From: Zea mays | Lineage: Eukaryota > Streptophyta > Magnoliopsida > Poales > Poaceae | Assembly: GCF_902167145.1 (NCBI RefSeq) | Contig: NC_050100.1 | Coordinates: forward strand, 191,635,439 to 191,699,438 | Length of the DNA stretch: 64,000 nucleotides | Reading direction: 5' to 3' | Translations under genes and position numbers: made by a program | In this document: one piece after another, positions 19,042 to 30,227 of the stretch | Numbering within the stretch: position 1 is the first letter of the stretch | Layout: each line of letters starts with the position of its first letter | Notes under the pieces: generated by a model | What the model saw: the letters and a program-made list of their open reading frames with translations, nothing else | What the model was told of the DNA's origin: nothing | Databases searched by the model: none

Positions 19042-21327
19042 ATGGGCAGTCTCCAGCAACCTTTCCAGCTCGGGACGGTGCTCCGTTTCGGGAGTCTTGA
19101 GTTCATGTCCCTCGACGGCAGCTACGACATGATACTCCTTCCCCCACCGTGCGACAATGGCGGCCGACAGCCCGCCTGCCGGCGGCGGAATCGACGATGT
19201 CTTCCCCGCGTGGTGGAAGAACAACATTCAAGCTCACCCCGCCCTCTCCCCCGCCGACGGAGGATGAGGCCGCCACCCTCTTCCAGTGGGGTCGGCCAGA
19301 ACCTAGCTGCAGCAGCAATGCTTCTCCGCGCGATGCCGGAGCCATCAACCACCGAGGGGCGGCGAATCCAGGGAGAGCTCAAGAATCTCCTGGAGGGCGC
19401 CGCGGTCCGACGGGCCGAGAGCTCCGCCTCCCGGATCAGGGGTACCCCTCGGAACATCGCGCCGCGACTTCCCGATTCATGCGGGAAGCCTCGGTAACGA
19501 GCACCATCACCACGACCGTCGGGCCCACCTCGATGAGAGGGTGCACCGAGGCTACCACCCCAGGCGTGGAGGACGCTACGACAGCGGGGAGGATCGGAGT
19601 CCCTCGCCCGAACCACCCGGTCCGCAGGCCTTCAGCCGTGCCATACGACGGGCGTCGGTCCCGACCCGGTTCCGACCCCCGACTACTATCACAAAGTACT
19701 CGGGGGAGACGAGACCGGAACTGTTGCTCGCGGACTACCGGCTGGCCTGCCAACTGGGTGGAATGGATGATGACAACCTCATCATCCGCAACCTCCCCTT
19801 GTTCCTCTCCGACACCGCTCGCGCCTGGTTGGAGCACCTGCCTCCGGGGCAGATCTCCAACTGGGACGACCTGGTCCAAGCCTTCGTCGACAATTTCCAG
19901 GGCACGTACGTGTGCCCCGGAAATTCCTGGGACCTCCGAAGCTACCGACAGCAGCCAGGAGAGTCTCTCTGGGACTACATCCGGCGATTCTCGAAGCAGC
20001 GCACCGAGCTGCCCAACATCACCGATTCAGATGTCATCGGCGCGTTCCTCGCCGGCACCACCTGCCGCGACCTGGTGAGCAAGCTGGGTCGCAAGACCCC
20101 CACCAGGGCGAGCGAGCTGATGGACATTGCCACCAAGTTCGCCTCTGGCCAGGAGGCGGTTGAGGCCATCTTCCGGAAGGACAAGCAGCCCCAGGGTCGC
20201 CCACCGGAAGATGCCCCCAAGGCGTCAACTCAGCGCGGCGCCAAGAAGAAGGGCAAGAAGAAGTCGCAAGCGAAACGCGACGCCGCCGACGCGGACCTTG
20301 TCGCCGCCACCGAGTACAAGAACCCTCGGAAACCCCCCAGAGGTGCCAACCTCTTCGACAAGATGCTCAAGGAGCCGTGCCCCTATCATCAGGGGCCCGT
20401 CAAGCACACCCTTGAGGAGTGCGCTATGCTTCGGCGCCACTTCCACAGGGTCGGGCCACCCGCGGAGGGTGGCAGGGCTCGCGACGACGACAAGAAGGAA
20501 GATCACCAGGCAGGAGAGTTCCCCGAGGTCCGCGACTGCTTCATGATATACGGTGGGCAAGCGGCGAACGCCTCGGCTCTGCACCGCAAGCAAGAGCGTC
20601 GGGAGGTCTGTTCGGTGAAGGTGGCGGCGCCAGTCTACCTAGACTGGTCCGACAAGCCCATCACCTTCGACCAAGCCGACCACCCCGATCACGTGCCGAG
20701 CCTGGGGAAATACCCGCTCGTTGTCGACCCCGTCATCGGCGACGTCAGGCTCACCAAGGTCCTCATGGACGGAGGCAGCAACCTCAACATCATCTACGCC
20801 GAGACCCTCGGGCTCCTGCGTGTCGATCTGTCCTCGGTCCGGGCAGGCGCTGCGCCTTTCCACGGGATCATCCCCAGGAAGCGCGTCCAGCCCCTCGGAC
20901 AACTCGACCTTCCCATCTGCTTCGGAACGCCCTCCAACTTCCGAAGGGAGACCCTCACATTCGAGGTGGTCGGGTTCCGAGGAACCTACCACGCGGTACT
21001 GGGGAGGCCATGCTACGCGAAGTTCATGGCCGTCCCTAACTACACCTACCTCAAGCTTAAGATGCCGGGCCCCAACGGGGTCATCACCGTCGGCCCCACG
21101 TACAAACACGCGTTCGAATGCGACGTGGAGTGTGTGGACTACGCGAGGCCCTCGCCGAGTCCGAGGCCCCCATCGCCGACCTGGAAAGCCTCTCTAAGGA
21201 GGTGCCAGACGTGAAGCGTCACGCCGGCAACTTCGAGCCAGCAGAGACGGTTAAGTCCGTCCCCCTCGACCCCAGCAGCGACGCCTCCAAGCAGATCCGG
21301 ATCGGCTCTGAGCTCGACCCCAAATAG
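19042..21327 (+). pseudogene. gag: Element C gag-protease, internally deleted
   Basis: The ATG gives MGSLQQPFQLGTVLRFG as in element B. After LPRRRR the sequence jumps to the SSSGVGQNLAAAA region; element B has some 250 extra codons there. A frameshift between 19400 and 19560 leads into the long frame ending at 21214. That frame holds the capsid-like stretch LIIRNLPLFLSDTARAWLEHLP, the cluster CPYHQGPVKHTLEEC and the protease core VLMDGGSNLNII. Another frameshift near 21145 moves to the frame that ends at TAG 21325-21327 after SELDPK, the same codon as in B. Unlike B it keeps Trp and Gln at the sites that are nonsense in B (GQISNWDDL, GNSWDLRS). Confidence 0.9.
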
Positions 21328-24300
21328 GAAGCAGTGCTCGTCGACTTTCGCGTGGAGTCCCTCGGACATGCCCGGCATACCGAGGGATGTCGCCGAGCAC
21401 TCGCTGGATATCCGAGCTGGAGCCCGACCCGTCAAGCAGGCTCTGCACCGATTCGACGAAGAAAAGCGCAGAGCCATAGGCGAGGAGATCCACAAGCTAA
21501 TGGCGGCAGGGTTCATCAAAGAGGGTATCACCAAATCAGGATGAAAGAGTCCGACCAGCTCGCGACTTCTTTCATCACACCCTTCGGCATGTACTGCTAT
21601 GTCACCATGCCGTTCGGCTTGAGGAATGCGGGCGCGACGTACCAGTGGTGCATGAACCATGTGTTCGGCGAACACATTGGCTGGACGGTCGAGGCCTACG
21701 TCAATGACATCGTAGTCAAGACGAGGAAAGCCTCCGACCTCCTTTCCGACCTTGAAGTGACATTCCGATGTCTCAAGGCGAAAGGCGTGAAGCTCAATCC
21801 CGAAAAGTGTGTCTTCGGGGTGCCCCGAGGCATGCTCTTGGGGTTCATCGTCTCCGAGCGGGGCATCGAAGCCAACCCGAAGAAGATCGCAGCCATCACC
21901 AGCATGGGGCCCATCAAGGACTTGAAAGGCGTACAGAGAGTCATGGGATGTCTTGTGGCTCTGAGCCGCTTCATCTCGCGCCTCGGCGAAAGAGGCCTGC
22001 CTCTGTACCGCCTCTTAAGGAAGGCCGAGTGCTTCACTTGGACCCCTGAGGCCGAGGAAGCCCTCGGGAACCTGAAGGCGCTCCTCACGAACGCGCCCAT
22101 CTTGGTGCCCCCGCTGCCGGAGAAGCCCTCTTGATCTACGTCGCCGCGACCACTCAGGTGGTTAGCGCCGCGATTGTGGTCGAGAGACGAGAAGAGGGGC
22201 ATGCATTGCCCGTTCAGAGGCCACTCTACTTCATCAGCGAGGTACTGTCTGAAACCAAGATCCGCTACCCACAAGTTCAGAAGCTGCTGTACGTGGTGAT
22301 CCTGACGCGGTGGAAGTTGCGACACTACTTCGAGTCTCATCCGGTAACTGTGGTGTCATCCTTCCCCCTGGGGGAGATCATCCAGTGCCGAGAGGCCTCG
22401 GGTAGGATTGCAAAGTGGGCGGTGGAAATTATGGGCGAAACAATCTCGTTCGCCCCTTGGAAGGCCATCAAGTCCCAGGTCTTAGCGGACTTCGTGGCTG
22501 AATGGGTCGACACCCAGCTCCCAACAGATCCGATCCAGCCGGAACTCTAGACCATGTTCTTCGACGGGTCACTGATGAAGACAGGAGCGGGCGCAGGCCT
22601 GCTCTTCATCTCGCCCCTCGAAAAGCATCTACGCTACGTGCTACGCCTCCACTTCCCGGCGTCCAACAATGTGGCTGAGTACGAGGCCCTGGTCAACGGG
22701 TTGCGCATCGCCATCGAGTTAGGGGTCCGACGCCTCGACGCTCGCGGTGACTCGCAGCTCGTTATCGACCAAGTCATGAAGAACTCCCACTGCCGCGACC
22801 CGAAGATGGAGGCCTACTGCGATGAGGTTCGGCGCCTGGAAGACAAGTTCTACGGGCTCGAGCTCAACCACATCGCCCGGCGCTACAACGAGACTGCGGA
22901 CGAGCTGGCTAAAATAGCCTCGGGGCGAACAACGGTTTCCCCGAACGTCTTCTCTCGAGACCTGCATCAACCCTCCGTCAAGATCGACGACACGCCCGAG
23001 CCCGAGGCACCCTCGGCCCAGCCCGAGGTACCCTCGGCTCAGTCCGAGGCACCCTCGGCTCGGCCCGAGGCATCCTCGGTTCAGCCCGAGGTACCCTCGG
23101 CCCCCGAGGGCGAGACACTGCGTGTCGAGGAGGAGCGAAGCGGGGTCACGCCTAATCAAAACTGGCAGACCCCGTACCTGAAATATCTCCACTGAGGAGA
23201 GCTACCCCTCGACTGAGCCGAGGCTCGGCGGTTGGCGCGAAACGCCAAGTCGTTCGTCTTGCTGGGAGATGGGAAGGAGCTCTACCACCACAGCCCCTCG
23301 GGCATCCTCCAGCGATGCATTTCCATCGCCGAAGGTCAGGAACTCCTACGAGAGATACACTCGGGGGCTTGCGGCCACCACGCAGCACCTCGAGCCCTTG
23401 TCGGAAATGCCTTCCGGCAAGGTTTCTACTGGCCGACGGCGGTGGCCGACGCCACTAGAATTGTTCGCACCTGCGAAGGGTGTCAGTTCTATGCGAGGCA
23501 GACCCACCTGCCCGCTCAGGCCCTGCAAACCATACCCATCACCTGCACTTTTGCTGTGTGGAGTCTGGACCTCATCGGCCCCTTGCAGAAGGCACCCGGG
23601 GGCTACACGCACCTGTTGGTCGCCATCGACAAATTCTCCAAGTGGATCGAGGTCCGACCCCTAAACAGCATAAGGTCCGAACAGGCGGTGGCGTTCTTCA
23701 CCAACATCATCCATCGTTTTGGGGTCCCAAACTCCATTATCACCGACAACGGCACCCAGTTCACCGGCAGAAAGTTCCTGGACTTCTGCGAGGATCACCA
23801 CATCCGGGTGGACTGGGCCGCCGTGGCTCACCCCATGACGAATGGGCAAGTAGAGCGTGCCAACGGCATGATTCTACAAGGACTCAAGCCTCGGATCTAC
23901 AATGACCTCAACAAGTTCGGCAAGCGATGGATGAAGGAACTCCCCTCGGTGGTCTGGAGCCTGAGGACAACGCCGAGCCGAGCCACGTGCTTCACGCCGT
24001 TCTTTCTAGTCTATGGGGCCGAGGCCATCTTGCCCACAGACTTAGAATACGGTTCCCCGAGGACGAAGGCCTATGCCGATCAAAGCAACCAAGCTAGTCG
24101 AGAAGAATCGCTGGACCAGCTGGAAGAGGCTCGAAACAAGGCCTTACTACACTCGGCGCGGTATCAGCAGTCCCTGCGACGCTACCACGCCTGAGGGGTC
24201 CGGTCCCGAGACCTCCAGGTGGGCGACCTGGTGCTTCGGCTACGACAGGACGCCCGAGGGCGGCACAAGCTCACGCCTCCCTGGGAAGGGCCGTTCGTCA

Positions 24301-24404
24301 TCGCCAAAGTTCTGAAGCCCGGAACGTACAAGCTGGCCAACAGTCAAGGCGAGGTCTACAGCAACGCTTGGAACATCCAACAGCTACGTCGCTTCTACCC
24401 TTAA
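21328..24404 (+). pseudogene. pol: Element C pol: RT, two RNase H domains, integrase
   Basis: RT lacks about 192 bases between FIKE and GYHQIR (junction near 21524, flanked by GGTAT microhomology as judged from B). This removes the motif A aspartate. The YVDD box is YVND (Asn codon 21703-21705). TGA at 22132-22134 follows the same one-base loss as in B. RNase H 1 spans 22131-22550 and ends in TAG where B has Trp. RNase H 2 starts FFDGSLMKTGAG. Two TGA codons near 23193 and 23217 stand where CGA is expected. Integrase (23232-24194) keeps HHCC and all three catalytic residues (SLDLIGPL, ITDNGTQF, QVERANG). It ends at TGA 24192-24194, as in B, before GDLVLRLRQDARGRH. Confidence 0.92.
22990..23110 (+). 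repeat. 24-bp minisatellite in the linker between RNase H 2 and integrase
   Basis: About five in-frame units of CCCGAGGCACCCTCGGC(T/C)CAG encode PEAPSAQ/PEVPSAQ-type octapeptides. Element B has only about one and a half units at the equivalent site, so the array has expanded in the C lineage. Confidence 0.82.
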
Positions 24405-25450
24405 GATGTTTTCAAGTTGTTCATATACCTCGCTTCCACGCAAAGTTTAGTCATCAAGGAAGGGTCAGCCTTGCCTCGGCAAAGCCCGACCCTCCCTCGG
24501 GGGCTAAAAGGGGGAACCCCCTCTGCGTCGAAATTTTCCTCGAAAAAAGATCCTTTCTGCCAGAATGTCTTTCGTGCTTTTCGATGACTTCGAAAGTGGA
24601 TCCTGAAAACGACAGAGTACACGTAAGCAGGCAAGGCTGACCGAGCCGAGGGACTCCTACGCCTCCGAGATACGGATACCTCACTCATCACCTTCTGCGA
24701 TAAGTAACTCACGTTCGGATAAGTGATTCCGCGGACCAAACAAGTCTTCACGTTCGAAAGCTCCTCTGCCGAAGCGATTCTTCGAGCCTTCTCGACTGCG
24801 TCGGTGACAGAACCCTATGGATGGGTAAGAGTGCGCGTAAGCGGCAAGGCCAACCGAGCCGAGGGATTCCTACGCCTCCGGGATACGGATACCTCACTCA
24901 TCACCTTCCGTGAGAAGCAACTCTCGCTCGCACAGACAATTCTGTTACCGACGAAAAAGTCCAGATACTCGAAACAAGAGGAAAAGAAACGCAGCTTTAC
25001 AACATGGCGAGGGTGTGTTTGGGCCTCGGCGGCCGCAGAAAACACACGCTACAAGATAATCCGATCCTGCAGGCTCGGATCTTGACGATTGAAGGGAGCA
25101 ACAGCACCCTCGGCGTCAACTACACCTTCGGCGAGGTCCGACCTAGCCTCCGACGGCGACACGATCCGAGGGTCTCCACTCTGAAGGACGACTTCATCAG
25201 CACGCCCGGGCCATCGCCGCCTGAGTCTCCTCCAAGAATCCGGCTCGAGCAGGCGGCTCGGCTGGTCACCCCGAGGCCTCGGCCAGCTGTCCCCTGAAGA
25301 CATCAGCCCGGCCCGAGGCCTCGGCAGATCAACTCCGGCGTCGGTCCCGCTTACGGACGACCCGGCCAGGCTTCGGCCGACCAAGTCTTCTTTTCGAGCC
25401 AACTCTGCCTCTGTCTGTGCTGACACCGCTACCCCTGGCTTCGGCTCATC
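24405..25450 (-). other. Element C tail: duplicated remnants of the antisense-gene 3' end
   Basis: Plus-strand segments near 24628-24715 and 24843-24930, with a third at about 25498-25580, all contain GGACTCCTACGCCTCCG or a near copy followed by GATACGGATACCTCACTC. Element B has one copy after its antisense gene. The minus-strand frame at 25049-25426 ends with an Ala/Glu/Gly-rich tail like that of the antisense protein in B (SDLAEGVVDAEG). No open gene remains. Confidence 0.6.
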
Positions 25451-26074
25451 GAAGAGCGACCGAGGGGTTCCTTTAACTAAGCAAGAGAAGCCTCGGACAG
25501 CAAGGCCGACCGAGCCGAGGGACTCCTACGCCTCCGGGATACGGATACCTCACTCGTCACCTTTGCACGGGGCGACTCACGCTTGGTGAAGCGGTTCAGA
25601 CAACCAACAGGCGAGTCTTAGTGCTTGAAAATGAGGAAAAAACACGGCTCCGCGCCAAAAATACATACATGTTTAGGCCTCGACAGCCACAATGAACAAA
25701 AACACTGGCATTCAAGGTGCCATTACAAACGGAACTCCGGTTCCACTTCCGTAGGTACGAACAACCCCACTCGATGGGGGGGGGCCTGCGGAGCAACAGA
25801 AGACCGACGGGCGGCTCGCCGTCGCCCGCTCCGGCAGCAACGACAATGACCCCCGCTCCGGATGGCCGAACTGCAGCAGTGATGGCCTCAAGGCGGACGC
25901 TGCTGCAACCTTGCCCTCGTCTGCGCCGACGCTCGAGGGGCGAGCACAAGTACAAAGAGCCGGAGGCCCGAAGCGCGGATGATGGCGGTGATCCCGTCGG
26001 CAATGGGGACTTCTCGAGCCGCCTCCACCTCGGCACCGACGACAGGGGCCGTCAGCCCTCCGGCAGATCCCCAC

Positions 26075-26710
26075 TCAGATCCTCCCGGACGAGTGGGGCA
26101 CCGACCTCCGCGTGGAGGCGCCGTACCGGTGCAAAGGCAGGACCGCCCAGAACATGAACGCCGCCCTGGCAGCGCGCGACATCTTGGGCGGTCCTCCCGT
26201 GCGCACAGCGCGACAACCGCCTTCGCGGCAGGAGGGGGCACCGGGAGCCAAGACGGCGGGCCCAACACGCTGAGGCTGACGACGCTCGCCGTCGACCAGC
26301 CCAGCGTTGTCGAAGTCCGCCCCTCTCGCAGGGCCAGTTAACGCCCTCTCCCTCGAACGCTGAAGGAGAGGCTGACCCACGAAACCACGCGGGGGGTAGA
26401 GCTCCGGCTCAGCCCGACCTCCACCCCAGCGAGGATGATGAAAATCCTTGAAGCTGAGGGTGGGACCAAGATCGCAGCCCGGCTTGCTTCTCCCCACCCA
26501 GGGGCTGGTGGTCACCGCCTCGGGTGACCACCGGCGAGGGGATGCAGCCGGGCTGACTGATGAAAATCCTTGAAGCCGAACGATGGCTGAAAGGTACCGA
26601 CTCCCACGGAGTTGCGTTCCTCCAACGACAAGGCGAAAGAACTGCGGGCATACCCCATCCGGGGGCTCGGAAGGTGGAAAGACACGATGCATAAGTGAGC
26701 GCGAAGACAT
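26075..26710 (-). CDS. Candidate antisense ORF of element C, function unknown
   Basis: A 211-codon frame starting MSSRSLMHRVFPPSEPPDG, with a TATA-like TTTAAAA about 30 bases upstream on the same strand (26733-26748). It lies antisense to gag-pol, in the position where element B has its intron-bearing gene. I do not recognise a domain. The protein is rich in Pro, Arg and Gly and contains a repeated phrase (LQGFSS, LSFKDFHH) from the DNA direct repeat. The ORF could continue by splicing or could be fortuitous in this GC-rich region; I rate it as weak. Confidence 0.3.
   Translation of the reverse strand: MSSRSLMHRVFPPSEPPDGVCPQFFRLVVGGTQLRGSRYLSAIVRLQGFSSVSPAASPRRWSPEAVTTSPWVGRSKPGCDLGPTLSFKDFHHPRWGGGRAEPELYPPRGFVGQPLLQRSRERALTGPARGADFDNAGLVDGERRQPQRVGPAVLAPGAPSCREGGCRAVRTGGPPKMSRAARAAFMFWAVLPLHRYGASTRRSVPHSSGRI
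26507..26532. repeat. Perfect 10-bp inverted repeat
   Basis: GGTGGTCACC and GGTGACCACC around a 6-base loop (26517-26522). It lies between the two copies of the 19-bp direct repeat. Role unknown. Confidence 0.75.
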
Positions 26711-27325
26711 GGTCGCCTTTCAAGGGGGTCACCCTCCTTTTAAAGGCGACTCTCCCTACTTGCGTCCCCAGCCGTCGTGGGCTGAGTCTTCTCCAACACG
26801 CTCCAAGGTCCTCCCCCTACGGCGCGGGGGCTGGGTCCCACACGTCATGCAAGCTGGCCCAGAGCAGAAGAAGCCAAACCACCGCGCGCGGTGCATGCAA
26901 ACGCCCAGCGGTTACAAGCAGTTCTCCACTTTTGCCCAGACCAGCGGGCGAAAGGGCGGGCAGCCATGCAGGCGGCATGCAACCACGCCAAGTGGGCACA
27001 CCTCTCCGACTTCCAACGCGCCCAGCATGGAAGCCCACGCCCACGCGTCATGCAACCGGCGCGCTGGTCGCTACGTGCAAGCAACTGCACCGCCACTCGC
27101 ACCACTGCCACGCCTCCTCGACTGCGGAACCAGTACCACGACTCGAGGCGACCCTGCGTATGACCCAGCAGTGCCAGCCAGGCGCGACGGTCAATGCGGC
27201 CAAAAATGGGCCAGCAGTGATGGCGGTGGCAGGCGGGCGGGAGCAGTGGTCACGTCGTCAGCCAAGCTTACGTCCCATCCTGGGGCAGTGAGAGAGCCCT
27301 CTCTCACGGCGTGAAGACAACGCGC

Positions 27326-28530
27326 CCGTGTTCCGTTCCTCGAACGGCTCGCGCACGCGCAACGGCCGCCCCGCGAACCACTCGCCCCGTCGCATTAACT
27401 CCGCGGCGGGACAAGCGGCGTCTCTGGCAGGGGAAGCGAGCGACGCTTCGCCTTCGCCATAATGACCGCGTCAAAAAAGGTACGCCGCGTCATTCGATTT
27501 CGTGTCCTTTTCCTTTTCCTCTTTCTCTCTCTTACAACAGGGACCAGGAAAGGGGGATACCCCGAAAAGGACCCTTCTCCGTGAAGGAAACAGGCTCCGA
27601 GCCTCCCTACTGATCAGAGGTTCGAAGGCTAGCCCCTCGGAGGGGTTCAACAGCCGCCTCAGAGCACGTGGGCTCCACACCCACTACTGGTCAGAGGTTC
27701 GAAGGCTGACCCCTCAGAAGGGTTCAACGGCTGCCTCAGGCCACTCGGGCTCCGCGCCCACTACTGATCAGGGGTTCGTAGGCTGGCCCTCGAAGGGTTC
27801 ACAGCCGCCTCAGACACAGAGCGAGGGATGACCATGGGTACGTTCGATACATAACCAAGGCTCGGGCTACGCTCCCGAGGTACCCTAGGACATTTTCGAG
27901 ACCAGCGGGAACGATCTTGTAACGGAATCCCATCAGAGGGAGGCATCGAGCCCTCGGACCCCGTCGACAGGGGACCGGGTCCGGCAGATCACCCGCAGGT
28001 ACTTTTGGGCGCGCCTATGGGCCTCTAGCTGACCCCTAACAAATGGGGCACAAACGTCCGCTCGGATTACCCGCCAGCACCTCACCGGAGACACCATGTT
28101 CGGCGCCCACCGAGGGCAACATGGCGCTCCCCCCCCTCCTCCTTGCGGAAAGGCGACGCAGGGGCGTATGTAAAAAAGTCGAGTCTGTCCCTGATCGTCC
28201 TCTTGCCCTATGCAGAGGCTCGGGGGCTACTCTCGCAAACCCGGCTCCGGCCAAACCGTTGACAGCGTCAACATACCAGCCCGAGAACTTAGAACCTGAC
28301 CGTGCACCCGGGCTATGGCCAGCTCGCATGAGGGAACGACCAGACCAGCCGAAGCATTACGCGAGGCATTAAGACCTCGGAGGAGTCAAACCACTCCTCC
28401 GAGGCCTCGGGGGCTACACCCGGCGGGTGCGCTCGCGCGCACCCACCGGAACGAAACGCAACCGAGAAAGGCTGGTCCCCTTGCGAAAAAATGCGACGAA
28501 AGCCTCCAAGCGAGTGCTAACACTCCCTTC
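27326..28530. other. Element C tail homologous to the antisense-gene upstream zone of B
   Basis: Reverse complement of the type of sequence at 3726-5000 in element B, including the AAGAGAGAGAAAG purine tract and three 77-bp units at about 27600-27815. No protein is recognised. Confidence 0.65.
27600..27815. repeat. 77-bp repeat array, three units (element C)
   Basis: Units share CCACTACTG(G/A)TCAG and AAGGGTTCAACGGCTG-type segments, the reverse complement of the array at 4440-4735 in element B. Confidence 0.75.
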
Positions 28531-28546
28531 GAGGCTCGGGGGCTAC
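28531..28546 (+). promoter_or_regulatory. Element C polypurine tract
   Basis: GAGGCTCGGGGGCTAC directly before the 3' LTR, identical to element B. Confidence 0.8.
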
Positions 28547-30222
28547 TATCGGGGACCATAATTAGGGGTACCCTCAAGTCTCCTAATTCTCAGCTGGTAA
28601 CCCCCATCAGCATAAAGCTGCAAAGGCCTGATGGGTGCGATTAAGTCAGGGATCGGTCCATTCAAGGGACTCGATCACGCCTCGCCCGAGCCTAGCCTCG
28701 GACAAGGGCAGCCGACCCCGGAGGATCTCCGTCTCGCCCGAGGCCCCCCTCCAGCGACGAACATACTTCCGGCTTGCCCGAGGCCCTGTCTTCGCCAAGA
28801 AGCAACCCTGACCAAATCGCCGCGCCAACCGACCAGATCGCAGGAGCATTTAATGCAAAGGTGGCCTGACACCTTTATCCTGACGCGCGTCCTTCAGTCG
28901 ACAGAGCCGAAGCGACCGCAGTCACTTCACCGCTCCACTGAACGGCCTGACAGAAGGACAACGCCGCCTACGCCGCTCCGACTGTTGTGCCGCTCGACAG
29001 AGTGAGGCTGACAGGCAGTCAGGCCCGGCCTCAGGCACCATAGGAAGCTCCGCTTCGCCCGACCCAGGGCTCGGACTCGGGCTCAGCCCCGGAAGATGGC
29101 GAACTCCGCTCCGCCCGACCTAGGGCTCGGACTCGGGCTTAGCCCCGGAAGACGGCGAACTCCGCTCCGCCCGACCCAGGGCTCGGACTCGGGCTCAGCC
29201 CCGGAAGACGGCGAACTCCGCTCCGCCCGACCCAGGGCTCGGACTTGGGCTCAGCCCCGGAAGACGGCGAACTCCGCTCTGCCCGACCTAGGGCTCGGAC
29301 TTGGGCTCAGCCCCGGAAGACGGCGAACTCCGCTCCGCCCGACCCAGGGCTCGGACTTGGGCTCAGCCCCAGAAGACGACTAACTCCGCTTCGCCCGACC
29401 CCAGGGCTCGGACTCAGCCCTGGCTTCAGCCGACGGTCTCCGCCTCGCCCGACCTAGGGGCTCGGACTCAACCTCGGCCACAGAAGACAGACTCGACCTC
29501 GACCTCGGAGGAGCCTCCACATCGCCCAACCTAGGGCGCGGGTCGACCACGTCAACAGGAGGCGCCATCATTACCCTACCCCAAGCTGGCTCAGGCTACG
29601 GGAAACAAGACCGGCGTCCCATCTGGCTCGCTCCGCCAGATAGGCAATGATGGCGCCCCGCACGCTCTGTGACGACGGCGGCTCTCAGCCCCCTTACGGA
29701 AGCAAGAGGACGTCAGCAAGGACTCGACAGCCCCGACAGTTGTCCTTCCGCTAGGCTCCAGCGCTCCTCCGACGGCCATGACACCACACGAACCGGGTGC
29801 CAAAACCTCTCCGGCTGCCACGACGGCATGTACTTAGGGCGCTAGCTCTCCTCCGCTAGACACGTAGCACTCTGCTACACCCCCCATTGTACACCTGGAT
29901 CCTCTCCTTGCGCCTATAAAAGGAAGGACCAGGGCCCTCTTACAGAGGGTTGGCCGCGTGGGGAAGAGGACGGGACAGGCGCCCGCGTGAGGCCGCTCAC
30001 TCCCCCTCCCACGTGGACGCTTGTAACCCCCTACTGCAAGCGCACCCGACCTGGGCGCGGGACGAACACGAAGGCCGCGGGATTTCCACCTCTCTCACGC
30101 CCGTCTCCGGCTGCCTTTCTTCCCCCCTTCGCGCTCGGCCTCGCGTCGACCCATCTGGGCTGGGGCACGCGGCGATATTTCACTCGTCGGCCCAGGGACC
30201 CCCCGGTCTCGAAACGCCGACA
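28547..30222 (+). repeat. Element C 3' LTR
   Basis: Homologous to the 5' LTR but 56 bases longer, exactly one tandem unit (six rather than five, about 29050-29400). Its first bases are TATCGGGG instead of TGTCGGGG, so the conserved terminal TG has become TA since insertion. Confidence 0.94.
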
Positions 30223-30227
30223 ACTAT
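30223..30227. repeat. Target-site duplication of element C (right)
   Basis: ACTAT, matching 17357-17361. Confidence 0.93.

Larger units (their letters stand above)
25451..27325 (-). other. Element C tail: sequence unrelated to the antisense gene of B
   Basis: Homology to element B resumes only around 27325 (the zone just upstream of the antisense gene). The body of the PF04195-like gene is absent and replaced by GC-rich sequence. It contains a candidate minus-strand ORF (listed separately), a 19-bp direct repeat (TGATGAAAATCCTTGAAGC near 26438 and 26561) and a 10-bp inverted repeat at 26507-26532. Confidence 0.6.
17362..30222 (+). mobile_element. Element C: second Huck-like Ty3/gypsy element, opposite orientation to all others
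   Basis: A 12.9-kb element with LTRs of 1620 and 1676 bp and a 5-bp duplication. Coding order and protein sequence parallel element B, but on the plus strand. It lacks about 250 codons of gag and about 64 codons of RT relative to B. Its tail between integrase and 3' LTR keeps only the edges of the antisense-gene region of B. The LTRs differ by about 2%, so it is younger than B. It is defective at many points. Confidence 0.93.

Noticed and set aside
25596..26036. 146-codon minus-strand ORF as a host gene
   Set aside because: Lies inside element C between integrase and 3' LTR, overlaps other frames on both strands and has no recognised domain.
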